In this document: positions 8,755 through 20,875 of the stretch, piece by piece
Position numbering within the stretch: the stretch's first letter is position 1
Layout of the letters: each line of letters opens with the position of its first letter
NCBI RefSeq assembly: GCF_000231445.1
Contig: NZ_AGFR01000001.1
Location: forward strand, 1 to 64,000
Direction: 5' to 3'
Length of the DNA stretch: 64,000 nt
Origin: Commensalibacter intestini A911
GTDB taxonomy: Bacteria; Pseudomonadota; Alphaproteobacteria; Acetobacterales; Acetobacteraceae
Position numbers and translations under genes: made by a program
Notes under the pieces: model-generated
Databases searched by the model: none
What the model was told of the DNA's origin: nothing
Seen by the model: the letters and a program-made list of their open reading frames with translations, nothing else

Positions 8755-10061
8755 ATGTTGTATAATTTTTTAAAAAAGATCATTCGTAGGAAAAATATTC
8801 CAGAAGTGGAAGTTGTTTCTGAGGTAGTCAAAGATGACTTTATAGGGTTTGTTGATGAGTTAAATTGTTCTTATGTATGTGGTTGGGTCTGTAATCAAGC
8901 GTTGCCGCAGGATCGTTTGGTGTGTGAGGCGGTTTTATCAAGTGCGGGTGAGGTGCTGATTTCTTCTATAGCCAATAAATTACATTATGAGACGATCAAG
9001 TCTATTGGTGATACAAGTTGTTGTTATGCTTTTTTTATTAAATTTCCACGGATATTGAACTCGGCTGAGCAGAAAGAGGTCTTTATACGTGTTAAAAATA
9101 CCGAGTATACAGTTCCTTTTGCGCCTAATTTAAAAACAGATTTTCAGCCTTTTTTACATATGGCAATGGATATTGTTAATAACTGCAACTTGCGTTGTCC
9201 ATTTTGTTTGTATGATTATTCGTCAACTAAAAAAACATTTTTTATGGATGATGACACAATTAATGCTGCTTTACGTTTTCTTCCATTTCTCCCTGATGGA
9301 GATTTTTGGTTTTCATGTTTGCATGAACCAACATTGCATCCACAGTTAATTGATTATCTTGCTAAAGTGCCCGAAGAATACAGAAAAAAGATATTTTTCA
9401 CGACGAATTTGGCTAAAAAGCTGCCAGATTCTTTTTTGAATGGGTCGTTAACTCAGGGTTGCATCACCTTAATGTTTCTCTTGAATCGTTAGATTCTGAA
9501 ATTTATGAAAGATTGCGTAAAGGGGCTAGGCAGCATATCTTTTTGAATAATATTGATAAATTAAAAAAAGCTCTTAAAGAATCTACGCATCCAATAAGTG
9601 TGCGTTATATTATCATGGCCTATAAATCGAATTTAAAAGAGTTGCCGACTTTGTTTGGTAAACTTCTCGGCGATTATAATGGTTCTTTAGTCGAGGTTAG
9701 AAGTTCATTTGATGCTCCTTTTATCTCAAGAGATTTTAAAGAATCAGAATTTTTGGATGATAATGATTGGGATTGGTTAGAAGCACAGCTGAAGTTGTTA
9801 CCTGATAATGATAAAGTGGTGATTCTGCGCGAGTTGACTACAGAGGAGTCAAATGATGATGAGACCCCAGAGGATGTATTGAGTGGGCGTTATATGCTTC
9901 GTTTGTCATGGGATGGTCACTTAAAAGTATTTGTTTATGAATATTCAAGTGCTCTTAAGAAGAGGGTGGAAAAAAATATTTTAGAGACAAACGTTAAAGA
10001 GATTACAGATATTAATGTTTTTTATGATCAATTAATTGGTATTAGTAATAATAAAATCTAA
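8755..10061 (+). pseudogene. Radical SAM protein with N-terminal beta domain, split by a -1 frameshift
   Basis: Two overlapping frames (8755-9492 and 9459-10061) together encode one protein of about 435 residues. Residues about 25-120 resemble a beta-sandwich domain (G-F-V-D...C-G-W-V) seen on glycosyltransferases and similar proteins of acetic acid bacteria and rhizobia. Then comes a radical SAM core with CxxxCxxC (CNLRCPFC, about residues 143-150) and the strand ending LHHLNVSLESLD in the second frame. The reading frame breaks at a run of six T (9432-9437). Adding one T restores FFEWVVNSGLHHLNVSLES, a normal radical SAM strand. The C-terminal part (9850-10040) looks like a degenerate SPASM-type region without clustered Cys. 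Substrate unknown. It could be a true pseudogene, a phase-variable gene, or a base-call error. Confidence 0.75.
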
Positions 10062-10479
10062 TAAAAATTCGTTTTGATATTGTTTGTTTTATTATGGATT
10101 ACTAGGATTGTGTTGGGCTTATATAACTTTCTTCTGTTACTTTAAGGCAAAGTATAAAAATATTTTGGTGTTTATGCTTAATCTGTTTGTTTTTTTGCGT
10201 GTTCTGGGGCTTTTCTTTTTTTTAAAAATCTTTTATCTATCTCACAAGTTTAAAGTTACAGTTTTGTGGTTTTTTTGTTGGAATATGTTTGTGAAGTTGA
10301 ACAGACTTGCAACAGTTTTGAATTAAACTATGAGTGAAGTGCTTTTTTAATTTTTGTTTTTGATTTGATTTGGTATAAAGTACATTTTATGAACGTCTAT
10401 ACCCTAATTGTTGGGAAGGTAGAGAAAGCTGTATAGCTTTGTTACTATATTCTAGAAGAGAAATGAAAGAATAAGCGAA
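10062..10479 (+). other. T-rich spacer upstream of the F1 operon
   Basis: About 418 bases with no convincing gene. An open frame of 80 codons from a TTG at 10084 is very rich in Phe and Leu because the strand is T-rich; it has no visible ribosome binding site and I do not accept it. The last 130 bases should hold the atp promoter. A TATAAA at about 10374-10379, with a T-rich TTTTTG 17 bases upstream, is a weak candidate. Confidence 0.4.
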
Positions 10480-11067
10480 GTGAGTACCGATACAACAATG
10501 GCTGCTAGTGCAGCATCAACCTTTACAGCGAATGATCTCAAAGGTCGCTATGCTACTGCTCTTTATGAGTTGGCTGAAGAAGAGCGAGTTTTGAATGAAG
10601 TCATTGATGAAGTTGAAAATTTATTGAACACCATCAATGAAAGCGATTTATTAAGAGGGGTTTTAAATAATCCATCTTTTGATACAGCGCAAAGCCGTGA
10701 GATCGTTGTTGGCACCTTAAAACAAGCTGGTTTTAGTCAATTACTTCAGAATTTTGCTGGTGTGGTTGCGAATAATCGCAGGCTTGGTAATTTAAAAGCT
10801 ATTTTATTATCGTTTCTTGCTTTGGTTAATCTTCGTCGTGGATTGGTAACGGCTGAAGTAGTTACAGCGCATCCTTTGACGGACAAGCAACATGCTCAGT
10901 TAAAAGATCGTTTGGCTCAAGCAGGGTATAATAAAGTAAATATACAAGAGCGTATTGATACAAAGATACTAGGCGGCTTTGTTATACGCATTGGGGCTCA
11001 GCTTTTTGATGCTAGCCTTAAAACTCGTCTTAATCGTCTACATAATGTTATGAAGGGAGCCGCGTGA
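10480..11067 (+). CDS. atpH: ATP synthase F1 delta subunit
   Basis: The 195-residue protein matches the OSCP/delta family: an N-terminal helical domain ([16 protein letters not shown], residues about 20-35) and the C-terminal segment with conserved [26 protein letters not shown] (about 160-188). Delta joins F1 to the peripheral stalk b subunits. It is the first gene of the five-gene F1 operon; the F0 genes lie elsewhere, as is normal in Alphaproteobacteria. I kept the GTG at 10480; the ATG at 10498 is possible. The stop TGA shares its last base with the atpA ATG. Confidence 0.93.
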   Translation: MSTDTTMAASAASTFTANDLKGRYATALYELAEEERVLNEVIDEVENLLNTINESDLLRGVLNNPSFDTAQSREIVVGTLKQAGFSQLLQNFAGVVANNRRLGNLKAILLSFLALVNLRRGLVTAEVVTAHPLTDKQHAQLKDRLAQAGYNKVNIQERIDTKILGGFVIRIGAQLFDASLKTRLNRLHNVMKGAA

Positions 11068-12605
11068 TGGAAATCCGTCCCGCAGAGATTTCGGACATCC
11101 TTAAAAAACAAATTGCGTCCTTTGATAAAGAGTCTAACGTTGAGGAAACAGGAATTGTTTTGTCTGTTGGTGACGGTATTGCATTGGTTTATGGCCTGCA
11201 AAACGTCATGGCGGGTGAGCTAGTTTCCTTCGCGAATGGTGATTTAACAGGGATGGCATTGAACCTTTCCAGCGATCACGTTGGGGTTGTTATTTTTGGA
11301 AATGACAGTCAGGTTCGTGAAGGGGATACTGTTTCTCGTACGAATCGAGTGATTGATGTGCCTGTTGGTAAAGGATTATTGGGCCGTGTTGTTGATGGTC
11401 TTGGTAATCCAATCGATGGTAAAGGTCCATTAAAAGACGTTGAACGTCGTTTGGCTGATGTTAAAGCCCCAGGGATTATGCCTCGTCAATCAGTTTGCGA
11501 ATCTATGCTTACAGGGATCAAAGCAATTGATGCGTTGGTTCCTATTGGGCGTGGACAACGTGAGTTGATCATTGGAGATCGTCAAACAGGAAAATCAACT
11601 GTATTGATTGATACCATGATTGCGCAAAAGAAAATGAATGCGCTGAATGATCCAAAGAAAAGCCTCTATTGTATTTATGTTGCTATTGGGCAAAAACGCT
11701 CTACAGTTGCACAAGTCGTTCGTACCCTAGAAGCTCAAGGGGTTATGGAATATTGTATTGTTGTTGCTGCAACAGCTTCTGATGCGGCTCCTATGCAATA
11801 TATTGCACCTTATGCAGCAACTGCTATGGGTGAATATTTCCGTGATAACGGTATGCATGCATTAATCAGCTATGATGATTTATCAAAACAAGCTGTTGCA
11901 TATCGTCAAATGTCCTTGTTACTTCGTCGTCCGCCTGGACGTGAAGCATATCCTGGGGATGTATTCTATTTGCATTCACGTTTGTTGGAACGTTCTGCAA
12001 AAATGTCAGATGAACATGGTGGTGGCTCATTAACGGCACTTCCAGTTATTGAAACCCAAGCGGGTGACGTTTCTGCTTATATTCCAACCAATGCGATTTC
12101 GATTACTGATGGTCAAGTTTTCTTGGAAACTGAATTATTCTATCGTGGTATTCGTCCTGCTGTTAACGTTGGTACTTCTGTGTCTCGTGTGGGTTCTGCT
12201 GCACAAAGTAAAGCAATGAAACAAGTTGCTGGAAGTATTAAGCTAGACTTAGCACAATATCGTGAAATGGAAGCATTTTCTCAGTTCTCTTCTGATCTTG
12301 ATGCATCAACCAGAAAGCTTTTGGAACGTGGTGCACGTTTAACAGAATTGTTAAAGCAACCTCAAAATTCTCCATATACGATGGAAGAAGAAGTAGTCAT
12401 TCTATATGCAGGAACTCGTGGATATACCGATGAGATTCCAGTAGAGAAAATTGCTAGCTTCGAAAAACAATTTATCGAAGTAATACGTTCTTCTGGTGCT
12501 GAAATTTTAAATGGGATCCGTGATGCTGCTCAAATTTCCAAAGAGTTGGAAGAAAAATTGGTAGCGTTCTTAAAAGATTTCGTTCTTAAGTTCAAGCAAG
12601 TTTAA
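11067..12605 (+). CDS. atpA: ATP synthase F1 alpha subunit
   Basis: The 512-residue protein begins [16 protein letters not shown], typical of alphaproteobacterial alpha subunits, and contains the nucleotide-binding P-loop GDRQTGKST (about residues 169-177) and the ATP synthase alpha/beta signature [14 protein letters not shown] (about 363-376). It forms the non-catalytic nucleotide sites of the F1 hexamer. I chose ATG 11067 over GTG 11064: it overlaps the atpH stop (TGATG) and follows a GAAGGGAG ribosome binding site. Confidence 0.97.
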   Translation: MEIRPAEISDILKKQIASFDKESNVEETGIVLSVGDGIALVYGLQNVMAGELVSFANGDLTGMALNLSSDHVGVVIFGNDSQVREGDTVSRTNRVIDVPVGKGLLGRVVDGLGNPIDGKGPLKDVERRLADVKAPGIMPRQSVCESMLTGIKAIDALVPIGRGQRELIIGDRQTGKSTVLIDTMIAQKKMNALNDPKKSLYCIYVAIGQKRSTVAQVVRTLEAQGVMEYCIVVAATASDAAPMQYIAPYAATAMGEYFRDNGMHALISYDDLSKQAVAYRQMSLLLRRPPGREAYPGDVFYLHSRLLERSAKMSDEHGGGSLTALPVIETQAGDVSAYIPTNAISITDGQVFLETELFYRGIRPAVNVGTSVSRVGSAAQSKAMKQVAGSIKLDLAQYREMEAFSQFSSDLDASTRKLLERGARLTELLKQPQNSPYTMEEEVVILYAGTRGYTDEIPVEKIASFEKQFIEVIRSSGAEILNGIRDAAQISKELEEKLVAFLKDFVLKFKQV

Positions 12606-12617
12606 GGGAGCGTCATT

Positions 12618-15073
<2,456 letters not shown>

Positions 15074-15105
15074 GTCGTTTTGTATAGCTGTAAAGGAAGG
15101 CAGTA

Positions 15106-15522
15106 ATGTCGATACAACTTGAAATTGTTAGTCCAGAAAAAGTTGTTGTGTCTCAACAAGTCGATATGGCTGTTTTGCCCGGTTTAGAAGGTGATATTGC
15201 TGCAATGGAAGGTCATGTTCCTATGATCTTCCTTCTTCGTGGAGGTGTTATTCATCTTTATGAAGGCAATAAAATAATAGATAGTTTCTTTGTGGAAAGC
15301 GGATTTGCTGAAATGAAAGAAACGCAATGCACAGTTCTTGCTAAAGAAGTCAAAAAGTTGGATGAGTTATCTGAAGAGGTAGCGACGAAACGTTTGGCTG
15401 ATTTAGAAGCAAGCTTCCAAGAAGCTGCGAAGGGTAATGATGCTGAGAAACAACGTGAGCTGACTGACGAAATGCAAAATGCTCGGGTTATGCTAGAGTT
15501 AGCTACCTCCGTAAAGAAGTAG
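15106..15522 (+). CDS. atpC: ATP synthase F1 epsilon subunit
   Basis: The 138-residue protein has the epsilon beta-sandwich (LEIVSPEKVVVSQQVDMAVLPGLEGDIAAMEGHVPMIFLLRGGV) and a C-terminal helical hairpin (about residues 85-137) that in other species can inhibit ATP hydrolysis. It completes the F1 operon, 32 bases after atpD with an AAGGAAGG ribosome binding site. It converges with queF, with 30 bases between the stops. Confidence 0.94.
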   Translation: MSIQLEIVSPEKVVVSQQVDMAVLPGLEGDIAAMEGHVPMIFLLRGGVIHLYEGNKIIDSFFVESGFAEMKETQCTVLAKEVKKLDELSEEVATKRLADLEASFQEAAKGNDAEKQRELTDEMQNARVMLELATSVKK

Positions 15523-15552
15523 CCAAACTGATCAATTGAGGAAGGTAAGAAA

Positions 15553-16020
15553 TTATCTTCCTCTATATGATGGAACCTCTTGCTCTGGGATCCATACTTT
15601 TTTAGGTGGCGTATCTGTTTGCCAGAAAACATCAATCGGCATTCCACCTCTTGGATACCAATATCCACCAATTCTTAACCATTTAGGTTTTAATAATTTT
15701 ACGATTGTTGATGCAATTTCTATTGTGCATGCTTCGTGAAAAGAACCATGGTTACGAAAGCTTGATAAGTATAATTTTAAAGATTTGCTTTCAACAATCC
15801 ACTTTCCAGGAATATAATCAATTACAAGATGTGCAAAGTCTGGTTGTCCTGTAATCGGGCAAAGAGATGTGAATTCTGGCGCAGTGAAGCGAATAGTATA
15901 ATCATATTCTTGATAAGGCGCAGGAACACGTTCCAGTTTTGCTTCTTCTGGAGATTGTGGTAAAGGGCTGTTTTGTCCCAATTGGGTCAGATGTTTTTTT
16001 AAATCAGATGGTTCAGACAT
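15553..16020 (-). CDS. queF: NADPH-dependent 7-cyano-7-deazaguanine reductase
   Basis: The 155-residue protein is the short (YkvM-type) QueF that reduces preQ0 to preQ1 in queuosine synthesis, a GTP-cyclohydrolase-fold enzyme. Visible are the catalytic Cys54 in [12 protein letters not shown] with Asp61, and the NADPH-binding [20 protein letters not shown] segment (about residues 76-95). It is transcribed opposite to the atp operon and divergent from the glycosyltransferase gene. No preQ1-type riboswitch was evident upstream. Confidence 0.95.
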   Translation of the reverse strand: MSEPSDLKKHLTQLGQNSPLPQSPEEAKLERVPAPYQEYDYTIRFTAPEFTSLCPITGQPDFAHLVIDYIPGKWIVESKSLKLYLSSFRNHGSFHEACTIEIASTIVKLLKPKWLRIGGYWYPRGGMPIDVFWQTDTPPKKVWIPEQEVPSYRGR

Positions 16021-16129
16021 AATCTTATATTCATTGTTAAGGTAAGGTTATTATTCAATTGCTAGTATAAATTGAACTTTAAAAATATTCTATCTTAATA
16101 TAGGTCGATCAAAGGAAAAGAATCAGAAG

Positions 16130-16957
16130 ATGTTTACAAAAGAAGAAAAAGAAAAAGCGCAATATTTTAAATTTTCTTTACATCCTTTAGAGGAATTAGA
16201 ATATTTTCTAAAACCTCGTTTTTTGTCTGTAATTGATCAGGATACTTCTTTAAATAACACGAAAATCTTGCAAACGATGATTCCTAAACAGATTTTATTA
16301 TTTTGGCATGATGCAATACCTTCGGGTGAGGTTCAAAAATCCATTGATAAAATCCGTCAATATAATGATGGTTATCAAGTCATACTATTTAATGAGCAGT
16401 CAGCAGGTGAGTTTATTCAACGACATTACGGGCAAGATCTTTATCGTTTATATGAGCGTCGTTGTGTACATCCTTCAATGAAATCGGATTTGTTCCGTAT
16501 GTGCTATTTAGCACTGAATGGTGGGGTCTATGTTGATATCGATATTAACTGTCATCATTCTTTAAAAGAAATTTTTAATACTTATTCTTTTGATTGTTTT
16601 TTGTTTTTTTCTAGAGGAAAACCTTGTTGTATTGATAATGATTTTATTGTTTGTCAGCCAAATAATCCGATTATTTTAGCAAGTATCGAAAAAATAAGAG
16701 AAAATTTAACAATAGAGCGTAGTTTTTCTAGCGTTTGGGAATGTACAGGTCCTGGTGCTGTGTCAATGGCAGTGTTAGAGTTATTAATGCAAAAAATTTT
16801 ATCTGATAATGAAGAAAAAAGTCCATTAGGTGGATTGTTGCTTGTGTGTCATGATTTAGCAAAACGTGCTTATGGTCACGTAGAGATGGAATATAAAAAA
16901 ACTGCAGCAGGAAATTGGCGTTCTTTTCATTTTCCACGTCAATTATATCAATTATAG
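16130..16957 (+). CDS. Glycosyltransferase, GT32-like with DXD motif
   Basis: The 275-residue protein begins its fold at IPKQILLFWHDAIPSGEVQKSI (residues about 51-72). It has the donor-binding core SMKSDLFRMCYLALNGGVYVDIDI, where D136 and D138 form the DXD motif for metal and nucleotide-sugar. This is the pattern of the GT32 / capsular polysaccharide synthesis family. No signal peptide or membrane segment is visible, so it acts in the cytosol or peripherally on the membrane. Acceptor and sugar unknown. The neighbours (queF, rnd) give no pathway context. Confidence 0.75.
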   Translation: MFTKEEKEKAQYFKFSLHPLEELEYFLKPRFLSVIDQDTSLNNTKILQTMIPKQILLFWHDAIPSGEVQKSIDKIRQYNDGYQVILFNEQSAGEFIQRHYGQDLYRLYERRCVHPSMKSDLFRMCYLALNGGVYVDIDINCHHSLKEIFNTYSFDCFLFFSRGKPCCIDNDFIVCQPNNPIILASIEKIRENLTIERSFSSVWECTGPGAVSMAVLELLMQKILSDNEEKSPLGGLLLVCHDLAKRAYGHVEMEYKKTAAGNWRSFHFPRQLYQL

Positions 16958-16978
16958 GATAAAAAAGAGTATTGAAGA

Positions 16979-17007
16979 AAAGAAAAATATGATATTTTTC
17001 TTTTTTT
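16979..17007 (+). terminator. A/T-rich terminator after the glycosyltransferase gene
   Basis: An A-rich arm (16979-16990) pairs with a T-rich arm (16992-17003) and runs into a T stretch to 17007. The stem is almost wholly A/T, so its strength is doubtful. It lies 22 bases beyond the stop and 24 bases before the rnd ATG. Confidence 0.4.
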
Positions 17008-17030
17008 AGAGAGAGTTATACAATAAATAT

Positions 17031-18206
17031 ATGAGCAATTTGCAAAAATTTTCTAAGCCTGTGATGATTATAGATAATAGATCATTACAACAAATGGTTG
17101 CCTCTTTGTTGAGTGAAGCGTTCGTAACGATGGATACTGAATTCGTTCGAGAAAAGACCTATTGGCCAGAGTTGTGTTTGATACAAATCGCAGGAAAAGG
17201 TAATGTTTATTTATTAGATGCCTTAGCAAAAGATATTGATTTATCTTTGTTACTTCCTTTATTATCAGCACCATCGGTGACAAAGATTTTTCATGCTGCG
17301 CAACAAGATTTAGAAATTTTTTTACATTTATTTGGAAAATTACCAACACCTGTATTTGATACGCAGGTCGCTGCAATGGTGGCCGGATTTGGTAATCAAA
17401 TAGGTTATGATAGTTTAGTCGATTCGTTATTAGGTGTTGCTATTGATAAGTCTCATCGTTTTAGTGATTGGGCGATGCGTCCTTTGACTGCTGCACAACA
17501 ACACTACGCAGCAGCGGATGTGACTTATTTATGGGATGTTTATCAGGTTTTATTAAATAAACTGCATCAGACCAAGCGTTTTAGTTGGGTTGCTTCAGAA
17601 ATAGAAGTTTTGTCAGATCCTAATTTCTTTTTACCACCTTTAGATAAAATATGGAAAAGACTACGTCCGAAAACAAATAATCGTCGTGTTTTAGGTTGCT
17701 TATATGCAATTATTCAATGGCGTGAAGAAGAAGCACAAAAATTAAATATTCCAAGACAACATTTGGTTAGGGATGAAAGTTTGTTGGCGATTGCAGCAGC
17801 ATTACCTGACAGTGTAAAGGCGCTATCACGTATTCGTGGTGTTTCTCAAGGATTTGCTGATGGTAAAGAGGGGGGGGCATTATTAACGGTTATAAAAGCA
17901 GTTAAGAATACAGAGGTTGATTTATTACCATTACCGATTTCAGCGGATCAACCAAAGAAAAAGCCTTCAGAAGCAATAGTTTCTTTGTTAAAGGTCTTGT
18001 TACAAGCGAAATGTGAGCTATATCAAGTAGCTCCTAAGTTAGTTATTGATAGTAAAGATATAGAAAATTTAGCGCTAGGAAAAACCGACTTGCCTGTATT
18101 AACAGGATGGAGGCGTGACGTATTTGGGCAAGATGCGATTGATCTGTGTAATGGAAAGCTCATTTTAGGGGTTCAAGATCAAAAAATAGAATTAATAAAA
18201 CGCTAA
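17031..18206 (+). CDS. rnd: Ribonuclease D
   Basis: The 391-residue protein has a DEDD 3'-5' exonuclease domain: MDTEFVREKTYWPELCLIQIA (DE motif), the HAAQQDLEIFL motif around residue 88, and the YAAADVTYLWDVY motif near residue 160. Two HRDC-like helical regions follow (about 215-290 and 320-385). RNase D trims tRNA 3' ends and other small RNAs. The length matches the family. The start at ATG 17031 is the first Met before the conserved domain. Confidence 0.94.
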   Translation: MSNLQKFSKPVMIIDNRSLQQMVASLLSEAFVTMDTEFVREKTYWPELCLIQIAGKGNVYLLDALAKDIDLSLLLPLLSAPSVTKIFHAAQQDLEIFLHLFGKLPTPVFDTQVAAMVAGFGNQIGYDSLVDSLLGVAIDKSHRFSDWAMRPLTAAQQHYAAADVTYLWDVYQVLLNKLHQTKRFSWVASEIEVLSDPNFFLPPLDKIWKRLRPKTNNRRVLGCLYAIIQWREEEAQKLNIPRQHLVRDESLLAIAAALPDSVKALSRIRGVSQGFADGKEGGALLTVIKAVKNTEVDLLPLPISADQPKKKPSEAIVSLLKVLLQAKCELYQVAPKLVIDSKDIENLALGKTDLPVLTGWRRDVFGQDAIDLCNGKLILGVQDQKIELIKR

Positions 18207-18273
18207 TTGAGTTGCAGATATAGAATAGTTAATTGTATAAAACGATATTGATAATAAAGGGATAGTAAGATTT

Positions 18274-18867
18274 ATGGAGTGGACGGAAGAAATTGTAGCC
18301 AAGCTGCGTGAGTTATGGACACAAGGATTATCTACTGCTGAAATTGGACGACATTTAAATGTTACAAAGAATGCAGTTGTGGGTAAGGCACATCGTTTAG
18401 GGTTAGAAGGTAGACCTTCACCGATTCGCAGAGCTGTAGTGAAAAAAGAAAAGGTAGTATCTGCAAAAGTAGAGGTGAAAGAAGAAACCAAGCCTGTAGA
18501 GAAGGTTGTAAGGACTGAAAAAGCTGTCGCGAAACCTAAAGCTGATAAATTGGATAAAGTCGAAAAAGTAAAAGTTGCACCTATTGCTGGTTCTAGCAAA
18601 ACTATAGAAGTTAAGCAGTTGGACATGATGGCTGCGGCTGTTAAAAAAGAAGCTAAACCTGTTAAGAAAGCAAAAATTGAGTTCTCAACACCAGTTGAGC
18701 TACCCAAACGACGTTCTTTGTCTGATTGTTGTTGGCCTATTGGTGATCCTGGTACAAAAGATTTTCATTTTTGTGGTGCGAAAGCAATTCCAGGTAAACC
18801 TTATTGCTTAGAACATGTGCAAATTGCTTACGTAAAACTAAGGGATCGTAAAGGGAACGCAGCTTAA
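18274..18867 (+). CDS. gcrA: Cell cycle regulator GcrA
   Basis: The 197-residue protein starts with the invariant GcrA N-terminus MEWTEEIVAKLRELWTQGLSTAEIGRHLNVTKNAVVGKAHRLGLEGRPSPI, a helix-turn-helix that binds DNA. A long Lys/Ala/Val-rich linker (about residues 55-145) leads to a conserved cysteine-containing tail (CCWPIGDPGTKDFHFCG...YCLEHVQIAY) that contacts sigma-70 region 2. In Caulobacter GcrA works with sigma-70 at methylated GANTC sites; this role is inferred here. The gene follows rnd by 67 bases. Confidence 0.95.
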   Translation: MEWTEEIVAKLRELWTQGLSTAEIGRHLNVTKNAVVGKAHRLGLEGRPSPIRRAVVKKEKVVSAKVEVKEETKPVEKVVRTEKAVAKPKADKLDKVEKVKVAPIAGSSKTIEVKQLDMMAAAVKKEAKPVKKAKIEFSTPVELPKRRSLSDCCWPIGDPGTKDFHFCGAKAIPGKPYCLEHVQIAYVKLRDRKGNAA

Positions 18868-18878
18868 GTAATATATTG

Positions 18879-18918
18879 TTTTTGTCTCTTTGAGTGATGA
18901 GTTTCAGAGAGACAAAAA
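18879..18918. other. Hairpin between convergent gcrA and bactofilin genes
   Basis: An 11-bp perfect inverted repeat (18879-18889 with 18908-18918) with an 18-base loop. The T run precedes the stem and the A run follows it, the reverse of an intrinsic terminator, so it could protect 3' ends but is not a standard terminator on either strand. Confidence 0.35.
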
Positions 18919-18927
18919 TAATAATGA

Positions 18928-19464
18928 TTAGTCTATTGGTTTATCAGTTGTTTTAAGAAGTTCTTCAGCAATAGAATTCTCTTGGATATTTTTTATTTCC
19001 TGTTCTGAAACAGGATGTGTTGTTTTAAGTTTGTCTGAGGTAATCATTTCAATTTGACCTGTGATTTGCCCACCATCTTCTACTTTTAGACGGCGACATT
19101 TTGCTTGGCCAATTAAACGACCAGTTGCAGTCACAATTAAATTTCCTTGAGCGGTAATGTTACCTTCAAGAGTTCCTGTAATTTCGATATCTTGAGTATC
19201 TACTTCGCCGTTTAAAATACCGTTTTTTTGGATGATAATTTTTTTAGTTTTAATTGTTTGGGTTTCAAGAGTCCCTTCAACAATTAATGTTTCAACATCT
19301 TCTAGTGTCCCTTGGATACGAATACCTTGTCCAATCACTAAGCTCCGACGATGGGATGCTGTATCGTGATGGCTAGTGCTACTATAAGATCTCTCCGTAT
19401 TTGGGAGAAGTGTATTGCGATTAATTAATTTTTTCTCCAATGTTGGGGGTAAGTTATTTTTCAT
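18928..19464 (-). CDS. Bactofilin family polymer-forming protein
   Basis: The 178-residue protein has the bactofilin beta-helix core (about residues 42-140): regularly repeating short strands such as IQGTLEDVETLIVEGTLETQTIKTKKIIIQKNGILNGEV and ITGTLEGNITAQGNLIVTATGRLIGQAKC. It is flanked by unstructured N- and C-terminal tails. Bactofilins polymerise without nucleotide and scaffold cell-wall or polar structures. The short first Met (ATG 19464) looks right. It converges on gcrA. Confidence 0.92.
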   Translation of the reverse strand: MKNNLPPTLEKKLINRNTLLPNTERSYSSTSHHDTASHRRSLVIGQGIRIQGTLEDVETLIVEGTLETQTIKTKKIIIQKNGILNGEVDTQDIEITGTLEGNITAQGNLIVTATGRLIGQAKCRRLKVEDGGQITGQIEMITSDKLKTTHPVSEQEIKNIQENSIAEELLKTTDKPID

Positions 19465-19739
19465 CAGGATAAGGCCTTTATTGTGATTGGGAATAAAATA
19501 AATATTGTATGATGATAAAGCTGTTTTTTTAAAACACTAACTTTCATATAGTAGATCAATGTTAAAATTGTAAATCATAATTAATAAATATATATATCAA
19601 TGGATATGATTTGTGTTGGCTTTCGTAATGATAGCAAAGAAAAGTTGTCAAATTTTTACTGTTTTGAACAAGAAAAATTAGTTTATGTCAAGAATGTACG
19701 GCATATTAGGATTATAGAGTAAGGACTAATAAAGAGAAA

Positions 19740-20762
19740 ATGAGAAGTTTTAGAGAAATTTTAACCCGTAAAAAAGCAAATGATGCAGAGTTTGATATTG
19801 CAGGTATTGGTAATGCGATTGTTGATGTTCTTGTGCAAGTCGATTCGAGCTTTTTAGAAAAACAAAATATGGTTCCCGGCACAATGGCATTGATTGATGC
19901 CAAGCGTGTTAAAGAATTAAAAGCATTAGTTAAGCCAGAAAAAGAAATGAGTGGTGGCTCTGTAGCGAATACGTGTTTTGTGGCAGCGTTGATGGGGGCA
20001 AAAGCTGCGTATTTGGGTAAGGTAGCTGATGATGCTCTTGGAAAAAGGTTTGCAGAAGATATTAGGCAAGGCGGCGTACATTTTCCATCACAGCCTTTAA
20101 AAGGGCATTCTGACTTATATACTGCATGTTCAGTGATCTTTGTAACGCCTGATGCACAACGTACGATGAATACGTATTTAGGCGCTTGTACTCAGTTTAA
20201 ACCTGAAGATGTGATTGCAGAAGTCATTAGTGCATCAAAAGTAACCTTCTTAGAAGGATATTTATTTGATGGTGAGTTAGCTCAAAAAGCATTTTATCAA
20301 GCGGCTGATATCGCGCATAATGCAAATAAAACGGTTGCATTGAGCTTATCTGATCCTTTTTGTGTGAAGCGTCACTTGGAAGCATTTAAAGACTTTGTAT
20401 CGACACGTGTAGATATGGTTTTTGCGAATGAAGCTGAAATTTGTGCTTTATATGAAACAGAAGACTTTGAAATAGCGATTACGAAAGCTGCTAAGGATGC
20501 GCCTATTGTCGTTGTAACACGCGGAGAAAAAGGAAGTGTGATTATTGCTGATAATGAGCGAATAGAGGTTGCTTGTGTTCCTACGGTTGTTGTAGATACT
20601 ACGGGAGCGGGGGATGCGTATGTTGCTGGATTCTTGGCAGGCTGGACAACAGATCGCACTTATGCAGAGTGTGGACGTTTGGGAAGTGTGATTGCTTCTG
20701 AAGTTATTTCTCACTTTGGTGCTAGACCATTACCTGAATTAAAAGAAGTAATGAACTTTTAA
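19740..20762 (+). CDS. PfkB-family sugar kinase, probably adenosine kinase
   Basis: The 340-residue protein is a ribokinase-fold enzyme. It shows the N-terminal FDIAGIGNAIVDVLVQVDSSFL segment, the substrate motif MSGGSVANTC (about residue 70) and the C-terminal PfkB signature VVDTTGAGDAYVAGFLAGW containing the catalytic Asp (GAGD, about residue 288). Alphaproteobacterial proteins of this pattern are annotated as adenosine kinase, salvaging adenosine to AMP; another nucleoside or sugar substrate cannot be excluded. It stands alone, upstream of typA. Confidence 0.85.
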   Translation: MRSFREILTRKKANDAEFDIAGIGNAIVDVLVQVDSSFLEKQNMVPGTMALIDAKRVKELKALVKPEKEMSGGSVANTCFVAALMGAKAAYLGKVADDALGKRFAEDIRQGGVHFPSQPLKGHSDLYTACSVIFVTPDAQRTMNTYLGACTQFKPEDVIAEVISASKVTFLEGYLFDGELAQKAFYQAADIAHNANKTVALSLSDPFCVKRHLEAFKDFVSTRVDMVFANEAEICALYETEDFEIAITKAAKDAPIVVVTRGEKGSVIIADNERIEVACVPTVVVDTTGAGDAYVAGFLAGWTTDRTYAECGRLGSVIASEVISHFGARPLPELKEVMNF

Positions 20763-20875
20763 AAGATAAAGTTAGCTTGTCCTATCGAGAGATAGTCGAT
20801 AAAGATAACTTCTAAGATAACTCTATGCTGTTGATCGGTATAGAGATTTAATTTATTTGGAGAAAATAGAGTATT

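Noticed and set aside
10084-10326. 80-codon open frame rich in Phe and Leu before the atp operon
   Set aside because: It starts at TTG without a ribosome binding site in a T-rich strand; the amino acid content mirrors base composition and no domain is visible.
15538-15563. 7-bp hairpin between atpC and queF as a terminator
   Set aside because: No T run follows on either strand and the stem overlaps the queF stop codon, so I could not support it as a terminator.
15258-15671. 137-codon minus-strand frame across atpC and the queF end
   Set aside because: It overlaps two well-supported genes in the wrong frame and has no family features.
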